Source of the DNA: Deltaproteobacteria bacterium
Lineage (GTDB): Bacteria; Lernaellota; Lernaellaia; JACKCT01
Direction: 5' to 3'
Assembly: GCA_020633895.1 (NCBI GenBank)
Contig: JACKCT010000031.1
Span: forward strand, 1-16,629
Length of the DNA stretch: 16,629 bases
In this document: positions 8,801 through 14,713 of the stretch, in pieces
How the letters are laid out: the number at the start of each line of letters is the position of its first letter
Numbering within the stretch: the stretch's first letter is position 1
Translations under genes and position numbers: made by a program
Notes under the pieces: generated by a model
What the model saw: the letters and a program-made list of their open reading frames with translations, nothing else
The model's database searches: none
Told to the model about the DNA's origin: nothing

Positions 8801-9115
8801 GGCGGGGTCGGTCGCCTGAGGCAGCATGTTGTGCGGCCGGTTGTTGTAGTACGGATGGGGGAACATGACGAGCATGGACCCACCGACGGCCACCCCCGAC
8901 TTGGGCACCTCGCACGCGATGCGCCAGGCGATCTTGGACCCGGCGACGACGTCGCCGTCCGGCGTCACCTCGCAGGAGGTGGCCTTCACCGGCGGGGGAG
9001 GCGGCGCCGGGCCCTTGGAACACGCGCCGAAGAGCGTCGTCCAGGCCAAGAAGACGACGAGAACCCGGATCGGGGTTCGGAGGCGACGGCGGCAATTTGG
9101 GACCGCGAATTGCAT
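5864..9115 (-). CDS. Large DUF3604 (PHP-like) lipoprotein with FlgD-like domain and Ser/Thr-rich stalk
   Basis: 1083 residues. The signal peptide ends in LFGAC with the lipidated Cys at 32, then a proline-rich spacer. Residues about 45-345 form an N-terminal beta-rich region carrying an acidic low-complexity insert (DDDTATDDDTAEAE). The DUF3604 region starts at about 354: GDIHGHSAYSDG (H359, H361), ALSDHE, LLAWEFSFGG, LIPHTSATPG, EVYSGHGDSE and FVAASDSHDTRPG. These His/Asp motifs fit a PHP-type metal-dependent hydrolase; the substrate is unknown. Residues about 835-895 look like a FlgD-type Ig domain (GRLVRTFLEG...VWDGNDEAGRPV). A stalk of Thr/Ser/Pro spans about 915-1043 and ends in an acidic helical tail. 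Heads the operon with the BON lipoprotein. The ATG at 9115 has no convincing ribosome binding site. Confidence 0.88.
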   Translation of the reverse strand: MQFAVPNCRRRLRTPIRVLVVFLAWTTLFGACSKGPAPPPPPVKATSCEVTPDGDVVAGSKIAWRIACEVPKSGVAVGGSMLVMFPHPYYNNRPHNMLPQATDPAAPGYARASRNGQPVEATTVDIPLRPGTVKISAKEVWRAGDKIVVTLGETPPVGEGEPTSTFDAPKALAEDFRMVVLLDATGDEQYERLAIAKGMHVVADTAVRAEVVAPSTLGKDEPFDATVRFFDAFGNIAKPNEPTTVRFAEYVERPMLSAPDEAAELSPTPEATPAAVDDDTATDDDTAEAEPAPLPDAFQPADEATIGEAYASVPAGRFALPGYRYIVAELGNGLPVEISNPIHVTIERPHRRVYFGDIHGHSAYSDGMNSPEFFYDTAAGPAALSFAALSDHEWQLTADEWRRIQALCEARVQPGKFTTLLAWEFSFGGHGIIYYDNCDAVHPQPPDGGPRELWEIVVNGARPYSWSATSGGFLRGHGDKRLLPDMLPPEGAILIPHTSATPGMGDEWEAFPRGLTPSVEVYSGHGDSESADAPRPVEPFVKHGSVSRALDTGFNMGFVAASDSHDTRPGIARWGRYPGGLTAVEVGALTRRTVFDAIAGGRTYATSGARILLSAEIDGQGPRRNPLLVKKPTIKYEAAGTAPIRYIDFIKNGQVVHTAALPSRGRIIAGSWTDDHFDEPAVLYLRLTQADDQIAWTSPFYLQHPDYARIDDFDAKVLPDGVVVSWNASSGANESRLTLLKRMGNDGDGDPAGYAAVGPADYPVGPVEFRDSPVDGTGVTAYYLLREDATETIPSKKKGEEPEVRTHTRYVGPVAAPGLVPAMHREDGSWLLGYYVPERSHVTVTIRDTEGRLVRTFLEGVRDVGYGQLVWDGNDEAGRPVNALTFYQAYIGAYTSPRVAIMEMPEEGPMPASMAPTPAPTPIDAPLPTSTPEPTTTSSSTSTTSTTTSTSTSTSTTTTVTTATSTSTTVTTTTTSTTIEEAVVTTSTSTSRPSTSTSRPTTTTTRPPTPTPTPEPSPTATPAWTPTPIPGVETAPIVEPTPTPTDDAYPSSDDLLRTLSDALEESGYEDAPAPGDAPAEDRE

Positions 9116-9145
9116 GGGTTGGTTCGATCATGCCCGACGGTCGCC

Positions 9146-9151
9146 TGTCAA
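9146..9151 (-). promoter_or_regulatory. Consensus -35 hexamer upstream of the DUF3604 gene
   Basis: A perfect TTGACA reads leftward at 9151-9146, 31 bases from the ATG at 9115. At a 17-base spacing the -10 region would be ATCGAA (9128-9123), a poor match. If this is the promoter, transcription would start at or next to the ATG. A single hexamer can occur by chance. Confidence 0.3.
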
Positions 9152-9190
9152 GCGCGGGGGCCGTCGAAAGTGCGTAGAAATGAGGGCACT

Positions 9191-9214
9191 GCGAACGGTG
9201 GTTCGCGATTTTTT
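9191..9214 (+). terminator. Terminator-like hairpin with T-run in the CAP gene leader
   Basis: GCGAAC (9191-9196) and GTTCGC (9201-9206) form a perfect 6-bp stem with a GGTG loop, followed by GA and six T residues (9209-9214). This has the form of a Rho-independent terminator for rightward transcription, but it lies upstream of the CAP gene in a divergent intergenic region where no rightward gene ends. It could be an attenuator in the CAP gene leader, or it could stop stray antisense transcription. Confidence 0.4.
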
Positions 9215-9224
9215 ACGCTTTTGA

Positions 9225-9245
9225 GGCCGCGAATTTCGAGCGGCC
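9225..9245 (+). promoter_or_regulatory. Second hairpin in the CAP gene leader
   Basis: GGCCGC (9225-9230) pairs with GCGGCC (9240-9245), with GAA/TTC extending the stem inside. It lies 13 bases before the GGGAGG ribosome binding site (9259-9264). Part of it (CGCGAA, 9228-9233) can pair instead with TTCGCG (9202-9207) of the upstream hairpin, so the two structures may compete. Confidence 0.35.
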
Positions 9246-9268
9246 GGGCCTAAGGTTCGGGAGGACGT

Positions 9269-9982
9269 ATGACTCGACCCGCCCTATGGAAAGTGGGGGT
9301 GCTGGCGGCGCTGATGACCATCGGCTGGGCCAGCGCCTGCGGTGACGTGGACGAGGAAGACGACACGCTGGGCACCGACCTGGAGAGCGGTTTTGACGAC
9401 GACGACGATGACGACGCGTCGGCGGCCGACTTCGGCGACAACGGCTGCGGCTACGACTACGGCGCCGATCCGGGCTGCGATTTGTCCACGGAAGCGTGCC
9501 AAAATGTCGTGCGCATCAACCGGGACCGCTTCGAAAATCCGGAAGAATCCGACTGCGCGCCTCGCCTGAAATGGAGCGCCGAACTGGCGGCGGTGGCGCT
9601 GGCCCATTCGAAGGATATGTGCGACCGGGGATTTTTCGACCACAAAAACCCGGATAACCAGACGCCCTTTGACCGCATGGAGGCATCGGGCATCACCTAT
9701 GTCGCGGCGGGGGAGAACATCGCTTTCGGCACCCTGGGAGCCTACGACGCGGACGATTTGGAGGACGGATTCATGGCCGAGCCCGCCTGCCAGGTCAACC
9801 ACCGATCCAATATCCTGGGCCGGGACTTCACGCACGTCGGAGTGGGCATCTACGAATGCTCCAACTATTCCGTGGACGGCAACAACTACGGTTCGGTCAT
9901 CATCCTGACGCAGGATTTCGCCTCCTTCAGCTACGGCGACATCCGGGAGGACGAGCACGACTACTGCCCGGCGCTGGGCTGA
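9269..9982 (+). CDS. CAP/SCP-domain lipoprotein with polyaspartate linker
   Basis: 237 residues. The signal peptide ends in the lipobox ASAC with the lipidated Cys at 24. An acidic linker follows, including seven consecutive Asp (43-49). The CAP domain (SCP/PR-1 superfamily) covers about 75-225: VVRINRDR, then H113 in AHSKDM, FFDHKNPD, E149 in GENIAFG, H178 in NHRSNILG and HVGVG. H113, E149 and H178 are the cavity residues expected for this fold. Beyond the lipid anchor there are eight Cys (60, 70, 77, 96, 118, 174, 197, 233), enough for four disulfides in an oxidising compartment. Secreted bacterial CAP proteins have varied and mostly unknown functions; binding of small hydrophobic ligands is known in eukaryotic members. 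GGGAGG (9259-9264) precedes the ATG by four bases. Transcription ends at the bidirectional terminator at 10009-10033. Confidence 0.92.
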   Translation: MTRPALWKVGVLAALMTIGWASACGDVDEEDDTLGTDLESGFDDDDDDDASAADFGDNGCGYDYGADPGCDLSTEACQNVVRINRDRFENPEESDCAPRLKWSAELAAVALAHSKDMCDRGFFDHKNPDNQTPFDRMEASGITYVAAGENIAFGTLGAYDADDLEDGFMAEPACQVNHRSNILGRDFTHVGVGIYECSNYSVDGNNYGSVIILTQDFASFSYGDIREDEHDYCPALG

Positions 9983-10008
9983 TCGCAGACCGCGACCGGG
10001 AAAAAACG

Positions 10009-10033
10009 AAGCCTCCCCGGAGTGGGGAGGCTT
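10009..10033. terminator. Bidirectional Rho-independent terminator
   Basis: GCCTCCCC (10011-10018) and GGGGAGGC (10024-10031) form a perfect 8-bp stem with a GGAGT loop. It is followed on the + strand by TTTCTTGT, and on the - strand by TTCGTTTTTT. It sits between the convergent CAP gene and the duplicated-domain lipoprotein gene and can end both transcripts. Confidence 0.93.
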
Positions 10034-10077
10034 TCTTGTCGGCGGGAGTTGCCGATGATTTTCGGATGGCGGAGTGG

Positions 10078-11007
10078 TTACGGCGTCGGCGGGCCGGGCG
10101 GCACGGCCTCGGCGGCGGAGCCGGTCTTGACCTTGGGATAGTTGACGACCATTTCGTTGGGCGGCGTGTCCTTCATCTTGGTCATGTCGATGCCGCTCAT
10201 TTCCTTCACGCTGTTGACGAACTCGACGACCACGGGGTCCTCGGACGCCAGGACCCTGGCGAGGACGGTCTCCGGGTCGGGGCTTTCGTGATAAACGACC
10301 AAGGCGGCGCCGTCCGGGGTCTTGAACAAGACGGCCTTGTCCACCGCGATGCCGAGCTTCTCTCGAAATTCCTTGAATTTCGCCGGATCGTTTGACTCTT
10401 GTTCGGCCACCCATTTCGTCGCGGATTCCACCTTGTCGGCCGGGATGGGCATGACGAAAGCATGGCTCTTTTGCTGCGTCCCGGAGCCCGCACCGGCATA
10501 AAGGAGCGCGGCCAGAACCTCGGGCTGCCGCGGATTGGCCGGGTCCATGCCATGCACTTCCTTAAGCCAAGGCACGAATTGCTTGTCGAAATTGTTGGCC
10601 TGCTCGGCGAATTTCTTCATCGACGCGGCCACGTCGGGCGTTTCCAAGGCGACGATGGACAAGGCGCTGCCGTCCGGGTTCTTTTGCAGCCAGACGGTCT
10701 CGCGGGTAATTCCGGCGTTGGCGCGCGACTCGGCGTATTTGGCGTACATTTCCGGGTCACGGGATTTGTCGACGAATTCGCGGTAGGCCTCCATCTTGCC
10801 CGGCAGGATCGGCGCAACGAGCAAATGCAGATTGTCCAGGCGCGAGGTCGTCGCGGCGGGCGCGGCTTCGGATTTTTCCGCGGGTGGAGGAGGGGGCGGC
10901 GGTGCGGGTGTCGCAACGGGTTCGGACGGCGGTGAGGACGGCGTGCATGCCGTCGTTAGGCCGAACAACAACAATACGATGACGAAGACCGCTGCTCTTC
11001 TCGCCAT
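10078..11007 (-). CDS. Lipoprotein with two duplicated alpha/beta domains, function unknown
   Basis: 309 residues. The signal peptide (MARRAAVFVIVLLLFGLTTAC) places the lipidated Cys at 21, followed by a Pro/Ala-rich linker with seven consecutive Pro. The rest is an internal duplication. Domain 1 (about 60-155) has LLVAPILPGKMEAYREFVD, WLQKNPDGSALSIVALETPD and ends VHGMD. Domain 2 (about 181-275) has AFVMPIPADKVESATKWV, LFKTPDGAALVVYHESPD and ends SGIDM. The strand-helix-strand order (beta, helix starting ...K-E, beta with PDG-AL, then helix) suggests a ferredoxin-like or dimeric alpha/beta-barrel type fold, but I cannot name the family. The ATG has a strong ribosome binding site, GAGGAG, on the minus strand near 11014-11019. 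The transcript ends at 10009-10033. Attachment to the inner or outer membrane on the periplasmic side is inferred. Confidence 0.85.
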   Translation of the reverse strand: MARRAAVFVIVLLLFGLTTACTPSSPPSEPVATPAPPPPPPPAEKSEAAPAATTSRLDNLHLLVAPILPGKMEAYREFVDKSRDPEMYAKYAESRANAGITRETVWLQKNPDGSALSIVALETPDVAASMKKFAEQANNFDKQFVPWLKEVHGMDPANPRQPEVLAALLYAGAGSGTQQKSHAFVMPIPADKVESATKWVAEQESNDPAKFKEFREKLGIAVDKAVLFKTPDGAALVVYHESPDPETVLARVLASEDPVVVEFVNSVKEMSGIDMTKMKDTPPNEMVVNYPKVKTGSAAEAVPPGPPTP

Positions 11008-11062
11008 GGAGATCTCCTCGGATGTGTTGGCATGTCATGAATCGCGGTCGAACTTGGCCCCG

Positions 11063-11096
11063 TTGATCGCGATGGCGCCGATTATGGCGCGATCAA
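11063..11096. promoter_or_regulatory. Inverted repeat enclosing a -10-like box (possible operator)
   Basis: TTGATCGCG (11063-11071) and CGCGATCAA (11088-11096) form a perfect 9-bp inverted repeat 16 bases apart. On the minus strand the spacer carries CATAAT (11086-11081), a five-of-six match to a -10 box, upstream of the lipoprotein gene starting at 11007. The matching -35 (TGGCGA) is poor. The layout fits a dimeric repressor site over the promoter; no regulator is identified. Confidence 0.38.
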
Positions 11097-11142
11097 TGTC
11101 GAATCGCCAGGAATTTTTGTGGGGGGAAAGTCGCGACAAAGT

Positions 11143-11169
11143 AAAACGCCCCCGGACGAACCGGAGGCG
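11143..11169 (-). terminator. Rho-independent terminator of alaS
   Basis: On the minus strand CGCCTCCGG (11169-11161), loop TTCGT and CCGGGGGCG (11155-11147) form a 9-bp stem with one mismatch, followed by TTTTACTTTG. It begins about 20 bases after the alaS stop codon. Confidence 0.88.
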
Positions 11170-11190
11170 CTGTCTCGGGAAAATCGAGGT

Positions 11191-13800
11191 TTAGAGCTGG
11201 GATGCCGCCGCGCCGACGGCCTCTTGCAGTTTGGCCGGATTAGGGCCGCCGGCCTGGGCCATGTCGGGCTTGCCGCCGCCGCCGCCGCCGACGATCTTCG
11301 CCAACGGTCCGATGATTTTGCCGGCCTGGTAGCGGTCGGTCAGGTCCTTCGTGACCAGCACGCACAGCATCGCCTTGCCGCCTGTGTCGGCGCCCAGAAC
11401 CACCACGCCCGAGCCGATCTTGTCGCGCAATTTCGCCGCCTGGGCGCGCAGCGCGTCCGCGTCCGAGGCCTGGGCCACGGCGGCCAGCAACTTCACGCCG
11501 CCCACATCTTGCACCGCGTCGATCAGGTCCTTGTTGGCCGACTCGGTCATCTTTTCCTTGAGGCGGGCGATCTCTTTTTCCATTTGGCGAACCTGCTCGG
11601 CCGTCGCCTTCACGCGCTCGACGACCTCGTCGCCCGAGACCTTGTACAGCCGGGCCAGCTCGTGCTGAGCGTCCAGGGCCTCGCGCATCTTGGCGTACGC
11701 ACCCGGTCCCGTGACCGCCTCAATACGACGCACTCCCGCCGCCACCGACGACTCGCCGAGCACGAGGATCGGGCCGATCTGTCCGGAGTTGGTCACGTGC
11801 GTTCCGCCGCAAAGCTCCACGCTGGGTCCGCAGGCGACGACGCGCACCTCGTCGCCGTATTTTTCGCCGAACAGCGCCATCGCGCCGCTTTTGACGGCCT
11901 CGTCGTAGCTCTTCAGGTCCGTCTGCACGGGGATGCAGTTCATCACCAGGTCATTGGCGATGCGCTCGACCTCGGCGATTTCTTCGTCGCTCATGGCGCT
12001 AAAATGCGTGAAGTCGAAGCGCAGCCGATCGGGCGCGACCAGGGAACCGGCCTGCTTGGCGTCCTCGCCGATCACCCGATGCAGCGCGTAGTGGATCAGG
12101 TGCGTGGCGGTGTGGTTTTTGCGGATGTTGTCGCGGCGCTCGACGGAGACCTCCATCTTCACCGCGTCGCCGACGCGCAGGTAGCCGTTGGCCACCTTGG
12201 CGTGATGGCGCGATAGGCCTTCGCCGGCGGTTTGCGTGTCGGTAACGATCGCGTGGCCGGTGGCGCCGTTGATGGTTCCCGTGTCGCCGACCTGACCGCC
12301 TTTTTCGGCGTAAAAGGGCGTCCGGTTGGTCACGATTTCCACGTCGTCGCCGCTGCCGGCCTCGGAGACCAACTCGCCGTGCTTGATGATGCCGATGATC
12401 TCCGCGTCCGCCTCGACGGCGTCGTAGCCCAGGAATTTCGTCGACGCGCCTTGGGAGACCAGTTCGCCGATCGCGTCGCCCAGGCCGGCCTCGGCGTCGA
12501 ACTTGCCGCCCTTGGAGCTTTTCACCCGCTGGATCTCCAGCGCCTTGTTGAAGCCTTCCGTGTCGACGGCGAAGCCTTCCGAGCGGCCGATGTCCTCGGT
12601 CAGGTCCAGGGGGAAGCCGAAGGTGTCGTAGAGCTTGAAGGCGAAGGCGCCGTCCAGCACGTCCTTGCCATCGGCCTTTATACGGGCCTGTTCGTCGCCC
12701 AGGAGCTTGAGGCCCTTTTCCAGGGTGCGTAGGAAGCGTTCTTCCTCGACCTTGACCACCTTCTCGATGTACGAGCGGCGCTCGTCGAGTTCGGGGTAGT
12801 TGTCGCGCATGGCTTCGGCGACGGATTCGACGAGTTTGTAGAGGAACGGCTCCTTGATGCCCAGCAGCACGCCGTGGCGCGCCGCGCGGCGCATAATCCG
12901 ACGCAGCACATAGCCCCGACCGGCGTTGGACGGCAGCACCGCGTCGCCGACCAGGAATGTCGTGGAGCGGCAATGGTCGCAGATGACGCGCATGGAGACG
13001 GTGGCGTCCGGGTCCTCGCCGTAGGTCTTGCCGCAGATCTCCTGGATGCGCGCGCGGATCGGGTCGAACAGGTCGGTGTCGAAGTTCGTCGGCACGCCTT
13101 GCAGTACGCTGGCCATGCGCTCCAGGCCCGCGCCCGTGTCCACCGACGGGGCGGGCAGGGGCTTCATTTCGCCGCTCGCGTCCCGGTCGAACTGCATGAA
13201 GACCAGATTCCAGATTTCGAGGAACCGCTCGGGGTCTTCCTCGATTCCGCCGGGCTGCGTGGGGTCCAGATCCCAGTGGATCTCAGTGCAGGGGCCGCAC
13301 GGACCGGTGTCGCCCATGGCCCAGAAATTCTCGCTGGCTCCCAGGCGCGCCACCTTCTCCGGAGGCAGTCCCGCAATCTTCTGCCACAGCTCGAACGCCT
13401 CGTCGTCTTCCTCGTAGACCGAGACGCACAGCCGCTCCTTGGGCAGCTTGATGACCTCGGTGACGAATTCCCAGGCGAAGCTGATGGCGTCTTGCTTGAA
13501 GTAATCGCCGAACGAGAAGTTGCCCAGCATTTCGAAAAACGTGTGGTGGCGCGGCGTGCGGCCGACGTTTTCAAAGTCGTTGTGCTTGCCCGAGACGCGC
13601 AGGCATTTTTGGCTGGTCGTCGCCCGTTTGGTGCCGATGTCCTCCTGTCCCAGGAAGACGTTTTTGAACTGCACCATGCCCGAATTGGCGAACAGGAGCG
13701 TCGGATCGCCCTGGGGCACCAGGGGCGAGCTTTTGATAATGCGGTGGCCCTTCGACTCGAAAAACTCGAGGAAGGCGCGGCGGATTTCTTGACCCTTCAT
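11191..13800 (-). CDS. alaS: Alanine--tRNA ligase
   Basis: 869 residues, full length for a bacterial AlaRS (E. coli about 876). The cytoplasmic enzyme charges tRNA(Ala) with alanine and clears mischarged Ser and Gly. The catalytic domain opens with EIRRAFLEFFESKGH, SSPLVPQGDPTLLFANSGM and FKNVFLG. The editing domain carries the metal-binding motifs HTATH (about 561-565) and CGGTH (from about 664). The C-terminal domain ends with the conserved Gly-rich loop IVGGGGGGKPDMAQAGG. The ATG at 13800 was chosen over an upstream in-frame start (13911) because the family begins at this point and GCGAGG lies six bases before it; the 37 extra residues would include the promoter DNA. It has its own promoter (13861-13889) and terminator (11143-11169), so it appears monocistronic. 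Confidence 0.98.
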   Translation of the reverse strand: MKGQEIRRAFLEFFESKGHRIIKSSPLVPQGDPTLLFANSGMVQFKNVFLGQEDIGTKRATTSQKCLRVSGKHNDFENVGRTPRHHTFFEMLGNFSFGDYFKQDAISFAWEFVTEVIKLPKERLCVSVYEEDDEAFELWQKIAGLPPEKVARLGASENFWAMGDTGPCGPCTEIHWDLDPTQPGGIEEDPERFLEIWNLVFMQFDRDASGEMKPLPAPSVDTGAGLERMASVLQGVPTNFDTDLFDPIRARIQEICGKTYGEDPDATVSMRVICDHCRSTTFLVGDAVLPSNAGRGYVLRRIMRRAARHGVLLGIKEPFLYKLVESVAEAMRDNYPELDERRSYIEKVVKVEEERFLRTLEKGLKLLGDEQARIKADGKDVLDGAFAFKLYDTFGFPLDLTEDIGRSEGFAVDTEGFNKALEIQRVKSSKGGKFDAEAGLGDAIGELVSQGASTKFLGYDAVEADAEIIGIIKHGELVSEAGSGDDVEIVTNRTPFYAEKGGQVGDTGTINGATGHAIVTDTQTAGEGLSRHHAKVANGYLRVGDAVKMEVSVERRDNIRKNHTATHLIHYALHRVIGEDAKQAGSLVAPDRLRFDFTHFSAMSDEEIAEVERIANDLVMNCIPVQTDLKSYDEAVKSGAMALFGEKYGDEVRVVACGPSVELCGGTHVTNSGQIGPILVLGESSVAAGVRRIEAVTGPGAYAKMREALDAQHELARLYKVSGDEVVERVKATAEQVRQMEKEIARLKEKMTESANKDLIDAVQDVGGVKLLAAVAQASDADALRAQAAKLRDKIGSGVVVLGADTGGKAMLCVLVTKDLTDRYQAGKIIGPLAKIVGGGGGGKPDMAQAGGPNPAKLQEAVGAAASQL

Positions 13801-13817
13801 TTCGGCCTCGCTGGCAT

Positions 13818-13846
13818 CGCCCCGACGGCCCAAGGCGCCCGGGGCG
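13818..13846 (-). promoter_or_regulatory. GC-rich hairpin in the alaS leader
   Basis: CGCCCC (13818-13823) and GGGGCG (13841-13846) can pair around a 17-base loop. The hairpin lies between the predicted transcription start and the ribosome binding site (13806-13811). It could influence translation; chance pairing in GC-rich DNA is also possible. Confidence 0.3.
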
Positions 13847-13860
13847 GGAAAGAGCGAATC

Positions 13861-13889
13861 CGTATACATAGAAAGAAGCGATGTATCAA
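13861..13889 (-). promoter_or_regulatory. Predicted sigma-70-type promoter of alaS
   Basis: Reading leftward: TTGATA (13889-13884, five of six matches to TTGACA), a 17-base spacer, then TATACG (13866-13861, four of six matches to TATAAT). Transcription would start near 13854, giving a leader of about 50 bases. Confidence 0.6.
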
Positions 13890-13927
13890 GGAGTTGTGGC
13901 GTAGCCGCCACGGGGGTGAGATCGACC

Positions 13928-14052
13928 TTTCAGAGCCGCGCACGGTAGGAAGCGGTCTGGGACAACCCGGCACGTCGGTTATGTTGTTCGAATCATCGCA
14001 CCCGGCGTGCGGGGATGCACCAGACCCCTCCCTACAGGTCGGGGCTCTGAAA
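13928..14052. repeat. REP-like palindromic element, family A copy 2
   Basis: The ends form a perfect 10-bp inverted repeat, TTTCAGAGCC (13928-13937) and GGCTCTGAAA (14043-14052). Next to the ends are the family A segments also seen at 55-140: AGAGCCGCGC...GTA-G-AAGCGG on the left and CCCCTCCCTACAGGTCGGGG on the right. The centre is longer than in the first copy and holds its own stem, CCCGGCACG (13967-13975) with CGTGCGGGG (14007-14015), one mismatch. It lies between the 159-residue lipoprotein gene and the alaS promoter. Confidence 0.7.
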
Positions 14053-14074
14053 CGCGCGGTGATCCACGCCGTCC

Positions 14075-14554
14075 CTAACGCCCGTGCTTGTCCAAAATGC
14101 CGCCCAAGTCCCAGATGATCCATCGGCCGTCGACGTTGCGAAGCTGGAACACGGATTCCTTCGTGTTGTCGCCGCCGAAGGTCATTTCGTTGCCGCCGAT
14201 GCCGATGGAACGCACCGAATGCTTGACCGTCACGTCCGAGCTGTCGCCGTGGGTGTCGACGCTGACGACCTCCACATCCTTCATATTCACCAGCATGAAC
14301 AGGCCGATCACCGGCTTGGCCTGCTCCTTGCGCTCGCCGAAAAGCAGATTGATCTTCGCCAGCGCCGCTTCCTTGTCGGCGACCGCCGTGGTGTCCGAGT
14401 CCTTGAACTGGGCGATCGCGTCCATCAGGGCCAGCACGGCCGACGCCGGATCTTTTTGATAATCGGGAATCGGCTCCGGCTTTTTGGTGCATGCGGCCAA
14501 GGCCATCAGGCCGGCCACGAGCAGGATCCCGTTAATCGCCCACGCGCGACGCAT
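14075..14554 (-). CDS. Small lipoprotein, possibly NTF2-like
   Basis: 159 residues. The signal peptide (MRRAWAINGILLVAGLMALAAC) has a classic lipobox LAAC with the lipidated Cys at 22. The mature part begins with a helix (DPASAVLALMDAIAQFKDSD), then further helix, and ends with strands: KDVEVVSVDTHGDSSDVTVK, SVFQLRNVDGRWIIWDLGG. The pattern of helices followed by a curved sheet, with a final VDGRWIIWDLG strand, recalls small NTF2-like/DUF4878-type lipoproteins; this is inference and the function is unknown. The ATG at 14554 was chosen because it starts the signal peptide and GGGGGA lies about six bases upstream; the frame stays open further upstream but reads across the divergent promoter region. 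It is divergent from the gene at 14714. Confidence 0.85.
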   Translation of the reverse strand: MRRAWAINGILLVAGLMALAACTKKPEPIPDYQKDPASAVLALMDAIAQFKDSDTTAVADKEAALAKINLLFGERKEQAKPVIGLFMLVNMKDVEVVSVDTHGDSSDVTVKHSVRSIGIGGNEMTFGGDNTKESVFQLRNVDGRWIIWDLGGILDKHGR

Positions 14555-14585
14555 CGCTGTCCCCCGAATCTGTTGGCGAAAAGGG

Positions 14586-14614
14586 ATCTTACCAAGAATC
14601 CGCCCCGCGCCCAA
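14586..14614 (-). promoter_or_regulatory. Candidate promoter of the small lipoprotein gene
   Basis: Reading leftward: TTGGGC (14614-14609), a 17-base spacer, then TAAGAT (14591-14586, four of six matches to TATAAT). The position, about 30 bases before the ATG at 14554, is sensible. The -35 match is weak. Confidence 0.35.
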
Positions 14615-14637
14615 GAGCCGAACGCGGCTTTGGTGCG

Positions 14638-14667
14638 TTGACTTGATATCGAGCGCGCGGGTAACGT
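14638..14667 (+). promoter_or_regulatory. Candidate promoter of the membrane methyltransferase-like gene
   Basis: TTGACT (14638-14643, five of six matches to TTGACA), an 18-base spacer, then TAACGT (14662-14667, a weak -10). It is 47 bases before the GTG start at 14714 and points rightward. Confidence 0.35.
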
Positions 14668-14713
14668 CCGAGCGACTTTCTTGCCCGGGATTTTTCGACA
14701 AAGGATCGACGAC

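Noticed and set aside
11268-11292. GCC triplet run near the end of alaS
   Set aside because: It encodes the conserved Gly-rich loop at the C-terminus of AlaRS, not an expansion.
13801-13911. Upstream extension of the alaS frame (37 extra residues)
   Set aside because: It would cover the predicted promoter and leader; the family starts at the ATG at 13800, which has a good ribosome binding site.
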